From Oscarella lobularis (Eukaryota; Porifera; Homoscleromorpha; Homosclerophorida; Oscarellidae), in assembly GCF_947507565.1 (NCBI RefSeq), contig NC_089188.1:186001-250000 (forward strand): a stretch of DNA of 64,000 nt. The letters run 5' to 3'. Below are positions 11,210-22,079 of this stretch, in pieces. The translations under genes and the position numbers were made by a program. The notes under the pieces were generated by a model that saw nothing but the letters and a program-made list of their open reading frames with translations, was not told the DNA's origin and searched no databases. Every line of letters starts with the position of its first letter. Positions within the stretch are counted from its first letter, which is position 1.

Positions 11210-14107
11210 ATGGCGTGGATTCGTCGCAAAAACGATTCCCTCGAAGACGACTCTCAAACCATCGGGCCCGAGAAACGGGGTTCTCATGAATGCGCGTTGG
11301 TCGACGATCATCTTCATCTCTTCGGTGGCGTCGATGGATTAAAATTCTTTCCCCGTAATGAAATCTTTGTGATGAATGTTCGAAGAGCGAAAAAGAAGTG
11401 GATCCGTCGATCGACTCGAGGTCAAACGATTCCTCCACCTTGTGCGGGAGCACGATGTGTTGTCATCGACAAGATGATCTACTCATACGGGGGAATCACG
11501 GAAGAGGATCGTTTCCTGGGAATCGTTTATCGTCTCGATCCGAAGAAAATGGAATGGATCGAAGTAGGGACGCCTATCGGAGGAAAGAAACCGCACGAAC
11601 GCTCATACTGCTGTTTGTGCGCGATTGGATCAAGAATGATCATGTTTGGGGGATTGAGCGAAAAGATTCCTCGTGATCAACTCCAGTCTGGGGCAACTCA
11701 GGATAAAGACAATCGGAGTAATGATATTTATGAATTTCAACTTGAAGAGGGAAATGAAAAAGGTGACTCGATTTAATATCAATTTATACTAATTTGAAAT
11801 ATAAACTAGGAATGTGGTTGGATTTGGAATTAAGTGGAACACGACCAAAACCACTAGTTGCTGCTGCCATGGCAACCATTGACGAGCATCGAGCATTACT
11901 TCATGGAAGTGACGTGGAGAATTCTCACTCTATTTTAATAGATTTAAATCGCAAAGTAAACCTGCGTAGTTAAGTAATTAATATGTTTACCACTATTTTT
12001 AGTTGTGGACAGTCATTGATTTCAATGTGAAACCATCACCAAGACGCGACCATACAATTTGTCAATTTGTGACAGAAGGATTTGAAGACGAATCAATTTT
12101 TCTTCTCGTTGGTGGTGAAATGGTCGACAAAACAAATTCTGACTATGTTTACATTCTGGATTGTGACAATTCCAAAGCATATCCGGTTGGTATAATTTTC
12201 TTTTACTGAATTTTTAATGATTATTTGTAAAGATGGACGTTGATCCACAATTGGGAAAAGTTTTGTGTCACACATGTTATTGTGTGCAGAACGAAGACAA
12301 GACTACTGACATCATCGTCTGTTGTGGTGTTAATTGGGATTGGTCATATAGGCCTATTTTAAGCTTCTTTTGTCTTGGTAAATAAATTCTAATTAACTTT
12401 GGGAAGTTCAATGAATCATGTTTTGCAGACGTGAAGAACGTGCCGTACATTGAAATTAAACGAGATATTCTCTCGTCGGGACGGGCGTCAGTTCGTGCAA
12501 CAATTTCATCTCCGCGTCTTTCACTTCCAAGTGACAGAGAAGATATTGAAATGATGCAACGCGAGCTCGAGCATTTGCGACGAAGGTGCTCTGAATTGAC
12601 CGAAGAAAAATCGTCTATCAGGTTATATATTATGTTGTATACTATTGTAAAGTATAAGGTAATTTTTGTCTTTCAGAAATGAACTGGTTTCTGCCCAAAG
12701 TCTCCTGCAAAAAGAAAACACTCAAATTAGGTTAGTTAATTTTGTAAATAATGTTTATCTTTGTTTCGACTGTTTAATTAATTCGAAACGTGATTTTTTG
12801 CTTTCAGAGAAGAACTGACCTCTTCTCATCGTCTTGTTGAGCGCAAAGACGGAGAAATTGCACAGATCAGGTTATTTATGGAAAGTAATAAATAAATTTG
12901 GTTCAAATCTTTTAATTATAGGCGAGAATTAGCGTCTGTTCATAGAGAAGCAACTTCGGCTCAGCGTCGTAAAGACGAACAAATTTCTTCCATCAGGTTC
13001 CAAAGAAAAATACACAATATAACTTTTAAAAGTTTCTGCTTTCGTAGGGAGGAACTGACGTCAGCGCAACGCCAACGTAGTGTTGCATTGACACGCTGTG
13101 AAACCCTTGAAGCATCTCGTGACGAGGTGAAGCGACGCCTCGACGAGTTCACTGACGTGTTGAACCTTAGTCCAGACGAAGTTCACCTGTCAAGCCAAAA
13201 CCTCGGTTCAGGATCTTATGCAGGTGAATGTCATAAATAATTATTTCTTTAAATTTAATATTGCGTATATCACTAAGGCGTTTCTGTTGGCCAATGGCGC
13301 GGAATGAGAGTGGCCGTGAAGAAAATTCACGACCTCATCACAAGTCAACGCAACGTGGAAATGTTTCGACGAGAAGTCCTCGTATGCAGTCGACTCCATC
13401 ATCCCAATATAATGATCGTATGTGGAGCGGTCATAACCGAAGGATCTCCTCTCCAAATCGTCATGGAATTACTCGAAGGATCCGTCAGTGAAGTCATCGA
13501 CGCCGCCCACGCATCCGGATCCTATTTGACCAATTACGAGCAGCTGTCTATTGCCATGGATATAACGTCAGGTATATCGTATCTTCATCAGATTCGTCCT
13601 CGACCCTACGTCCACGGCGACATTCGTCCGTCAAATCTTCTCGTCACGAGAGATATGAAGGTAAAAGTGGGCGACTTGGGAGCGGCTCATATTATCGAGA
13701 GTTCTCTGTCCGCTGGTCCAATGAGCCCTCCTTATCTCGCTCCAGAAAGGTTACCTAAGTCTGGCAGCCCTGCCACTTCGAGCACGTTGAATAGTGACGT
13801 GTACAGCGTGGGCGTGTCATTACTTGAGATCTTCACGGGTGTGGGTCCTATTCCAGAAGAGAGGCAGACTCAGCTTGATGCTCTTGCTAGTCGTCCTGAT
13901 TTATTCATGCTTTGCTCTCGCTTGATTGGTCGTAATCCCGCCAATCGAATGTCAGCTCAAAGGTGCTTCGAAACGCTAAAAGTTAATTTTGTTGAAAATG
14001 AAAGGGGTTTAACAGCTGAAGACATTCTCACAGCAAAGCGAATAGTTAGTGTTGTTTTTGAGGGAGACACTCATATGGTTATCCTCCAAAAAATATCTAT
14101 CGATTGA
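11210..14107 (+). CDS. Kelch propeller-coiled coil-protein kinase, copy D
   Basis: Ten exons join without a stop: 11210-11762, 11810-11955, 12003-12185, 12233-12377, 12429-12621, 12677-12730, 12808-12870, 12922-12996, 13048-13223, 13278-14107, giving 805 residues. Domain order is as in A and C: six kelch blades, a coil with three phase-2 mini-exons (18, 21 and 25 codons), then a kinase. The kinase keeps VAVK, HGDIRPSN, DLG and APER, while the glycine loop reads GSGSYAG. The kinase exon is nearly identical to that of copy B, far closer than to A or C, which suggests gene conversion or a recent partial duplication. The C-terminal tail after the kinase differs from A and C. Predicted cytosolic. 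Role and partner unknown. Confidence 0.88.
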
Positions 14108-14327
14108 ACGTTTATGTGTACTTTGTTTCCTTTCTTTGATGTTTCCCCGGCATTTCTCTAGACTTTTATATTCGTAGTTTTGGTACTTGTTTCATGTCTT
14201 CTTTGTCTCGGATTTTTAGGGAGTTTTCTATTTCTATTAGACTTCTAAAGTCTCAGCGGCGAATCTCCATCACCTTGTTTTCTTAATTGGAAGGGTTCGC
14301 GTAGAGAGCTTTGCTCTCCAGCAACAG

Positions 14328-16046
14328 TTAGGTCAATTTGATATAATGACTGAAACGGCTGCCTAAGCAGTGACGATGTCAACGCGTAAATTTCCACAGC
14401 TAAATAACCTTTCAAGAACAATTAGCACGTTTTACGACGGTATTGCGCTATATGTCTCACCAGTATTGTCAGCGTAGGCACCAATCATTTCTCGAGTCAA
14501 ACCTAACCCGTCTTTGACAACGATAAGTATCCGAACTTTGCGGCTTGAAGGAGCTTGGCTGGTCCATACAATTGTTCCTCGAACGACAAGATCGTCGGAC
14601 GATACGTACCAGCTAGCCCTGTCTAAAGCCCGGCATGCAATGTTACCCTGGTCCTCTTCTCGGAAGCTAAAAAACTCGAATAATTCTTATTGCTTTGTTA
14701 TTATAAGGGGCATTATACTGTAAAAAGCAACTGATTGAATAGTTTGGAAGTTGGACGTCGTTTGTGGAGTTCACACATGGTGCCGTCGTAAGTTGGCTGC
14801 TATTGACTTTCAGTAGCAGAAAGAAGCTAATGGCAGTAGAAACTCACCATAGCTTCGTAAAAGACAGAAGATGTGCAAAGTTCTTCCATGATAAATGCGC
14901 GTCTATAGAAAGCAGCAATGCCAGTCTCAATTGAATAGCGATAGCAGTTAAATAATAGAAATCTTGCCTGCCAGTTGTCTGCTGTCAGCATTGTATACAA
15001 ACGCTGACTTGACGTCAGTTTTGTCGCAGGTTCCAATAAACACGTTTCCGGTGAAATGTATTTTCAGACACTCTTCATCGACGTTTGAATGCATCGTGAC
15101 GAAATCAGCACTCCTATCTGCTTAATTAATTATGCATTGAAAGAATCACACTGTCCTGTATATACGCGTTTACTTCTTACCGTATGTAAAAATCGCTGAA
15201 GGAAACAGCGTTTCGTCAGTGTCATAAAATTGGTGCCACATGCACACTTTTGTATGTCTCCAGGTCGGGATACTCTACAGTCCACTGAGACCCCGAGCCC
15301 AGGGAAAAGCATGATACAAAGCCATTCATAGCTAAGCAGTTATTAGTGCCTAAAATTCAAATCATTAGTATCCTCTTGCGTGAGTGGCTATACACGACGT
15401 ACTTGCAAGTCTAATTCGTAATTTTCCTTGTCTCTCGAACGGTTATGAAGCTTTGTCTCTCAATTGGAGGCCTCTGACAGATTCGAGAAAAGCCCCGGCG
15501 CAAATTTTTTCCTCCTTGAATGCACTGGTCAACATTTGGCCACATCTGGATTTGATGCACTGCAACCACAACGTTATGTCAAAAAACTTTTCTTTGTCAC
15601 TTGTTATATTTTCCAAACCTCCAAAGGGGGCGTTGTATTCAGCCGCTGCACAGAATAGACATCCGACGACTTGTCGAGGACGTTTCTAAAGCCAATTCTT
15701 CGTAGAAACACACGAACGTAAACAGTGTCGGGGCTTCCAAGCATAAACATAGGAAGTCTGTAGATTAATTAAGAATTATGGAGAGGAGAAAACATGCAAA
15801 TGCAATATAATTACAAACTGACCAAAAAGCTGCATGCCAACGCAACTGCAAGCAGGAAAGCAACGAGTAAGAAGCACGTACATCTCTTGTGCCGTCTGTA
15901 GTAGAATAGGAGGCCGCCTTTGTTACAGTCACGTCCGGTGATCCGCAAGAAGTCTTAGGAAAGGTTCTAAGTTTGGTTCCTAGCCACATCCGCTGGCCAA
16001 AGTGAGGCTTCGCAAAGAGGGATGGATAGGTGATATACAAAAACGA
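14328..16046 (-). CDS. Unrecognised multi-exon gene, partly lectin-like
   Basis: Minus-strand exon candidates, 5' to 3': about 16046-15882, 15845-15823, 15757-15619, 15559 onward, 15274-15181, 15117-14968, 14902-14848, 14796-14732, 14666-14461 and 14362-14328 (stop). Each has splice-like borders and a protein-like frame. Phases agree across 15181/15117, 14968/14902, 14848/14796 and 14461/14362, but fail at 15823/15757 and 14732/14666, so the model is incomplete or the gene is damaged. The 15117-14968 exon ends at GCAAG, a GC-AG donor. Its product pattern (GNVFIGTCD then SAFVYN) recalls a ricin-type beta-trefoil repeat, so a secreted sugar-binding protein is possible. That is inference from two short motifs only. 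No start codon was fixed. Confidence 0.38.
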
Positions 16047-16658
16047 GTCTTACGAGCACTGTGCACGTGGCCAATAAAAAATCAAACAAAATAAATAAAG
16101 TAATAGCAATCAAAGAGCATCTACGTGAAACGATAAAGTGTGAGTATTTCTTGTTATAATGATCTTCATTCTGACGTCGCTTTCTTTGCTACATGGCGGC
16201 ACGAGATATGACACGTGGGTAACCACACGTACTAACCACGTGTACGAACGTCCTCGTCTATTTTATAGATTCTAAGCTCAAATCGAATATTGCGCGCCAC
16301 TGCAGGTTTTGTTGCAGTACTTTAAGGTTTTTCAGGCTTAGATAAGTGAGTCTTTTTTGGGTGCGAAGATATCGCGAAAGGCAGAACGTCGATTTATACT
16401 ACGGCGTACCTCCAAAAAGAGTTCTGTCTCGCTCGTACTAGTCATACTGCTTCTTAGTCATCGTTCGTAATCACCTGCGTACCTTCAGAGCTAATTGAAT
16501 GAAGTTAATGCCTCTAATCGACGGTTTTTCCCCAATGGAGCCCCGATTTTCTAACAACTAGATAGACGCAATCTCTTACGCGATAAACTTCCTACGTCAG
16601 TTGCATCGACGACGAATCTTTTCTCGCGTTAGAAAAAGCCATTAAAGTTCATCACGTG
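16047..16658. other. Spacer between divergent genes
   Basis: About 600 bp between the 5' ends of the minus-strand gene at 14.3-16.0 kb and the plus-strand gene at 16.7-19.2 kb. It contains several CACGTG and CACGTG-like E-boxes (about 16063, 16212 and 16237) and a GACGTC. A shared divergent promoter is likely. No gene was seen. Confidence 0.4.
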
Positions 16659-19222
16659 ACGACGACTAGTCGAGTCCCGTAGTAGAATTCCGGCTTTGTC
16701 TGAATCCACACTCTCAGAAGACTCAGCTCGATGCACGCTCATCGCATCGACTTCTTCGCCTCTTTGCAGCTCAAGCAGCGCAGATTCAAACACGCCAATA
16801 GGTAAGCGCACGTTCCCCGTTCATTTTTCGTCCGCGCGTCGCGTTGCGACAATGCCTGTGTCCAGTTTCAACGCGGAGAACGACGTAGAGCGCGCGCGTG
16901 GATGTTTCTGCTCTCCAGCGACTTTTTCGCTACGAGCGGCGACGTGACACGGATCGCGGACGTGACGACGCTCCGCGGCTCGCGTAATCCTTTCGCCATT
17001 CGTCGATCCCTCATCACGTGCACTCGCACTTCGTTTCATTTCATTCCCTTCTTCTTTTTCTTTAGTTTCGCGACGAAAGAGCGAAGAAGAAAGGCAGAAG
17101 AAGGCCTCATGTCAGCGCAAAACAGGTCACCCATTGGGGCCCCACTGGTGTAGGCGTGCACTTAGGGGGCGGGGCTCCCTGTGACGTACACGGCGCCGAA
17201 TGCCTGCGATGACACTGCCCACGCTCGTGGGCATAGAAAAATTTCCGACAGTCTAACAATTAGGTCTGATTTCCAAAAGTCTAATCGAGGGCGGGTTGGG
17301 GTCCACGAGTGAGGGCTGGTGGTCATTGCAGTGCACGAAGCCCAATTGTGTACGTTGCAGAGAGTGTAGCGGGACAACAAATCGGTATAATGCAGTAATG
17401 GCACTTCCTCCCTCACGTGCTTGGCTTGCATTACTACGTTAGTTTGCATGGGTCCTCTCCCTATGCACTAAGGTTTAGTTGGTGGCTGCTAGTAGGGTAG
17501 GATGGTTTGAGTAGTAGGCTTATAGCTCCTTTCCTCTTCACGTGCTTAGCTAGCAGCCGCTACGTGCTTTAGACTATTATTCAGTGGATTTTCAGGTAAT
17601 CTAGGTTGATTAGTACATAGGCTTATTTTAGGTCAATGGATTTATAAGGTAATCTAGGTTGTTATCAAGTTCCTGCTTTTCTTTTTTCAGGGTAGTATAG
17701 TAGGTTTTTTTATTTGCAGGTTTTTATTTCTTCCACAGGTTTTTATTTTTTTCACATGTTTCTTTTTTTACAGGTTTTTATTTACAGGCTTTTATCACAT
17801 GTTTATGTTTTTTGCAGGTTTTTATTTTCTTTACAGGTTTAATTATTATTAGGTGTAATTAATATTAATTTTTAGTCTAGTATTTTATGAAAATTTCTGA
17901 TTAATAATTTTTGTTCTCTTTTTAGAGTACGAGAATTTGCTGAAGTATCATTGTGGAAAGGTAAGCGTTTTCTGTCATTGTATCGTGTCTTTTCACTGAC
18001 ATGGTAGGTGAATCAAGAATAGAAGATAACTGAAAAAGAATGTATTTTTGTGCATGTTTTTATATTGTGCTGGTTTTTATATTGTGCATGATAAATTGTT
18101 GCATTCTTTTTCTCCTGAGCTCCATGTTCTGGAGACAGGAGTTGCATGATCGGTTAGCTTAGGGACTCGTGTACAAGCGCGCGCGTCTTCTGTTTTCCGC
18201 GAATCCTCGGCGTATAACTGGTTTGGTGCATGGGCGCGTGCGTGCCCCTTTGCGCGAGAACCACGCAGAGATTCGCGCAGAGATTCGCGCTAATCCCATG
18301 TAGCGTAATGCTCGGTTGCAAGCGCTCGCTTGTAAGCCTTTCGTAACGCTGTATTGCGCGAGCCCCACACGATTGCACGGTACACCTCACTCGAACGTTT
18401 TGTGTTGAAACAGAATTTTTATTAAAAATATTCTTCGTTTACATTACGGTTCATGTAGATGACTAGCGACCAAGCGCGTTTGCTTTCCATCACGTCAAAG
18501 GAATACACACGTACGACCAAAAATCAGTCCGGGGTTTTACTGAAGGCTAATCGTCACGTGAGTCGCTTTTTTCATGCAACTGGCCAAAGACGCGAGAAAT
18601 GAGCGTCTTTTCTGCGTGAAAGTCCTGTTCTGCTCATTAGAAATGAAGAGAGGAGGTAGGCAAGCGCGTGAATCGACTCGAGAGGCCCCCTTCGCCGCGT
18701 GCTGAGATCTAGAAGCTCTAAATCCAAAGATCTCGCGACTTCTAGCGTTTTAATAAGACGATCACGGCGCACCAGACCCGAATCAACTCGCCGGCATAGT
18801 CTCCGACGTTTTTGTTTCGTATTAGAGCTCAAAACGGTGGAAGACATGAACTCCAGCGAATTGGGAAGCTGAAACGCGAGCAGCAGAAGCAGGAGCGAGT
18901 TTTCGACGCTCAGAGAGCAGGAATTGGCCTGAAGCGTGAATGGAAACATGTAAGTCTTTATAGGAAAACTTTGAAAGGATTGCTAAATATAAAAATTAAA
19001 TATGAGACCTTTATATACAGTATATGAATTTTTTCACTTATCTGTGCGGATAGATAGGCTAGATAGATAGATAACCAAAAACTAGATATAGCTCACAGTT
19101 TTATTTCTGAATCAACAGTGGGGCTTTTCTGCCCTTTTTAACGTCATGGTATTGAATTATTCTATGCCAATTCATTTGAGCTGATATTAATTATTTTTAA
19201 TTTTTTTCAGTTATTGAAGTGA
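16659..19222 (+). CDS. Small basic coiled-coil protein, 5' end not fixed
   Basis: Six exon candidates fit one frame: the first ending at 16800, then 17066-17125, 17926-17960, a 14-nt exon 18139-18152, 18826-18949 and 19211-19222 (stop TGA). All borders are GT-AG, and the phases at the five junctions (1, 1, 0, 2, 0) all match, which is hard to get by chance. The first part is rich in serine. The middle has a KSEEERQKK stretch. The end is a charged helix (KREQQKQERVFDAQ) finishing in EWKHLLK. No start ATG lies in the first open stretch, which is open from about 16659, so an upstream exon is missing from the model. The opposite strand is also open at 16629-16811 but has no matching splicing. Family not recognised; possibly a cytoskeletal or centrosomal coil protein. 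Confidence 0.45.
17690..17850. repeat. T-rich degenerate minisatellite in an intron
   Basis: The motif ACAGGTTTTTATTT and near copies (GCAGGTTTTT, CACATGTTTC) recur about eight times. It lies in the 800-bp intron of the plus-strand gene between 17125 and 17926. The copies look like repeated acceptor-like CAG sites with pyrimidine tracts and may be simple slippage products. Confidence 0.55.
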
Positions 19223-20261
19223 CGAAGAGGTAGACCGCGGTCCCAACGTCCTCAGCATGACGGGTCGGTCCATCTGCCGGACTGCGGAGATTTGCATCTT
19301 TATTCCATAGATGCAGTCTCCTAAACTGCTTGTATGCCTCCTGGATAACGAGGCCTTAGCGTCTAAACTGTCCCATCTCCTGGGTAGGCCTACATCAACT
19401 GCTGAAGCGGTTGTGCGGCCCCGAGCTGGAAAACTGCCCACTCACAAGGCGTGTATCTCCGGACGAGGCTACTATCTATATTGGTAGCCTCTCCTGAAGA
19501 ATGACGCCTACAGCAAAATATGCCTGCCTACCTATTGATTTTATGAGGGCAGCTGGCATACATTTTCCCTGTGCCTTTGGGATATATAATAAAGGCACCC
19601 CTCGGAACAGATGGGTGAACTGTTCCTCCTTAGGGGGCTTGGGTCAAAGCCCCCTCCCGCATGAAAAAGGCGAGGGGAATTTTTATTTCGTCTTAGCTAC
19701 TTCCGGGTTATTTCCGGGTATATGAAATAAAAACGTCATCTCTCTCTATATGTGCTATGAGTCGTCGTCGTGCGTGCCGTAGACGTTTATTCTATTCACG
19801 CGATACGGTTACAGTTCTGCGGCGTAAGAAAAACATTCAGCTTCACGTGCAATACCGAGCATGCAAGAAAAAAACAAAAGAACTAGCTAACTACAAATAC
19901 GAAGAGCACACAGCTTGCTTTCACCCTTTCCAAGTACCTTAAAAAATACATAAATAGCTGCAATAGAGGAAAAACATTCTCCTACTCTCACCTTTGAAGT
20001 ATTCTAAGTGAAGTAAGCTGTTGTCGCTGAAATGACGACGTAAAAACGACGGGCTTTGAAGTGACGCGACGTAATGATTCGTTTCGATGCGTCGTCGCTT
20101 CGCTTTGAGAAGTGTAATTAATATAGGGTCCCTTGAAAAGCAGACATAAACAGAAAATCAATATAATTTTTGAGGAAATATTGAATTACCGTTGGAAGGT
20201 GTTTCACCAGTGCGGCAAGCGAGTTGAGACCGCCGCAGTGAGACATATGTCCGTGATGCGG
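19223..20261. other. Spacer with one small basic ORF
   Basis: Likely 3' untranslated and intergenic sequence between two convergent genes. One open frame from an ATG at 19757 to 19942 (61 codons) is very arginine and lysine rich, beginning MSRRRACRRR. It has no splice support or recognisable domain, and I do not call it a gene. A short GATA repeat lies near 19055-19070. Confidence 0.3.
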
Positions 20262-20594
20262 TTATGAAACGGCCCAACGACCAGCAACAGGAGAATCTAT
20301 TGATAAAATTGAGAACGTCTACGTACTATTGATAAATCAATCAATTTACCATGATACTCCGTGCTGAATGGACTGACAGTTGAAAAGCTGCAGTGATAAT
20401 TAAACGTGTAAGAAGTGCAACCTAAGAAAAAATAATCAATATCCAAATAGCCTTCATATCCCAAGCATACCTGAAACGTGAGTCCGTCTGAACAGGATAA
20501 AGTCAGTCTGAAGGCCACGCAGATTTTCTCTCTGGTCCCAATGGGCTTTGGAGCTTCTAGTGTAGTTGTCATTGACACCACAAAGACAATCAAT
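20262..20594 (-). CDS. Last three exons of a cysteine-rich secreted-type protein
   Basis: Minus-strand exons 20594-20471, 20421-20350 and 20296-20262 have GT-AG borders and compatible phases (0 to 1, 1 to 1, 1 to stop). Together they code for about 76 residues with several cysteines and N-glycosylation sites (NYT), ending in GRWAVS. The pattern fits the end of an extracellular protein. The units further upstream on this strand (20605-21175) are duplicates of the same exon pair, so the gene may have grown by exon duplication. The 5' part and the family are not identified. Confidence 0.35.
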
Positions 20595-21170
20595 CTAAAA
20601 TCAATAAAATGAACATACTGTATTATTGATAAAGAGATTCCTTACCATGACATTCTGTGCAGTGACATGGTCTCAAAAACGCAATTCCCCACGGAGAAAT
20701 AAAGCGTCATACGTACGTACGTACGTACGTACGTACGTACGTATGGTACGTACGTACGTATGACCTAAGAAAAAATCAGAATCCAAATACCCGGTACTCT
20801 TCATGTCCCAAGCATACAGGATTCATGAGTCCGTCTGAACAGAATAAGCTCAGTTTGAAAGCCACGCAGATTTTCACCAACCAGCTTTGGAGCTTCTATT
20901 GTGATCGTTGACACAACCTCAATTATTCATCGACGCTTCCGAACAACTCTTTCTCTTGTGGCTAGAGTGTCGTAGTGATGACAAAATCGATAAAATTGAG
21001 ATCGTATTACTGATAAAGAGATCGCTTACCATGACATTCTGTGCTGTGACACGGTCTCAAAATCGCGATTCTCCACGGAGAAATAAAAGCATCAGACGTA
21101 CATACAACCTAAGAAAAAAATCAGCATCCAAATACTCTTCATGTCCGAAGCATACCAAGTCAGAACGCCG
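20280..21170. repeat. Tandem duplication of an exon-intron unit, about three copies
   Basis: Blocks starting near 20280, 20605 and 20975 share, in the same order, a TTGATAAAATTGAGA-like start, ACCATGAcattctGTGCtg, CCTAAGAAAAAATCA and a stretch reading TGAGTCCGTCTGAACAG (third copy truncated). Spacing is about 330 bp. On the minus strand the shared pieces are the donor and acceptor ends of the exons called at 20350-20594. Copies two and three have drifted, and copy two carries the ACGT microsatellite. Confidence 0.7.
20711..20763. repeat. (ACGT)n microsatellite
   Basis: About 53 bp of self-complementary ACGT units broken by one TATGG. It sits exactly where the second copy of the duplicated unit would have its exon, just after the minus-strand acceptor. 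Being palindromic, it can fold into a hairpin. Confidence 0.9.
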
Positions 21171-21865
21171 TGATGTTCTTCTCAATCGGTTTCGAACGTA
21201 ACTGCTTCTCGGGCGTCGTCATGGTCACGGCGACGGAATTTCTGCGACGGTGCGGACGCAAACGACGTCATCGTCGTCGCCACGGAAACGGAAAACTGAC
21301 TTCCGGCGAGGTGGCGAAAGACGAGGGAACGAATTGCTGTTGTACTCGTTGCTAGAGGCAACGGAGCGGTGAAAATTCGCGATAATTTTGTTTTCGTGGC
21401 GTTTTTCTTTCTCCTAGGAAAGAACGGATAAAATAGAAGTCGCTCTTTTCCTTATCGCTCACCGTTCGCTTTGCCGTATGTAGCCTTCTATCGCTCCTTT
21501 TTGCCTACAGTACACAAGAGAGTGAGAGAGCTACGAAGAGATAGAGATCGAGAAAAACATTACTTGGTCGAATACTTGCACCGTTTCTCCAATCTTGAGC
21601 ACGAGTTCTCGATCGATTCTTGCTTCTTAGATGTGCATCGCTGCGAAAAAACTAGGAGAAAGTGATCGGCGAAGTCCGCGTGGAGAGATCCCCTTTTTTA
21701 TCGCGAAAAAAGGGCACCCGATCGACCGAACGCTTACCTTCGTCGTCGTTTGCATTCGTCTTTAGCTCCCACGCCATCGCGGCGCCGAAGTCGAGCGCTT
21801 TCGTCTTCTACGCCACGCTTTCTTCTTCATCGATTCGACGAAATCACGTGTTCGTTCGTTGTACG

Positions 21866-21922
21866 ATGTCCCGTTCGATGACAAGCCCGCGAATGCCCGT
21901 TCTACGACAATCTACGCGAAAC
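21866..21922 (+). CDS. Possible first coding exon, unknown
   Basis: An ATG opens 19 codons (MSRSMTSPRM...) that end exactly at a good donor, AAC/GTAAGA. Upstream sequence is GC-rich and CpG-rich, like a promoter. No acceptor with a continuing frame was found downstream, so this may be a leader exon or chance. Confidence 0.2.
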
Positions 21923-22079
21923 GTAAGACAAGAAACCATTTAGAAGAGAAAGGCGACCACGAGGCATCTTCCACCATCTTGAACTTGAGGCGACAAAGCT
22001 TACATCATTCATTGCTAAAAATAGAATTGCTGACCATAATCATTATGTAATCAACAGTCAAACCGGTATTGAAACCGGT

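Noticed and set aside
18572-18949. 125-codon minus-strand open frame
   Set aside because: It is antisense to the phase-consistent plus-strand exon 18826-18949, has a leucine/serine-rich shadow composition and has no splice support.
20908-21201. 97-codon plus-strand open frame
   Set aside because: It lies across the tandemly duplicated unit and is not conserved between unit copies.
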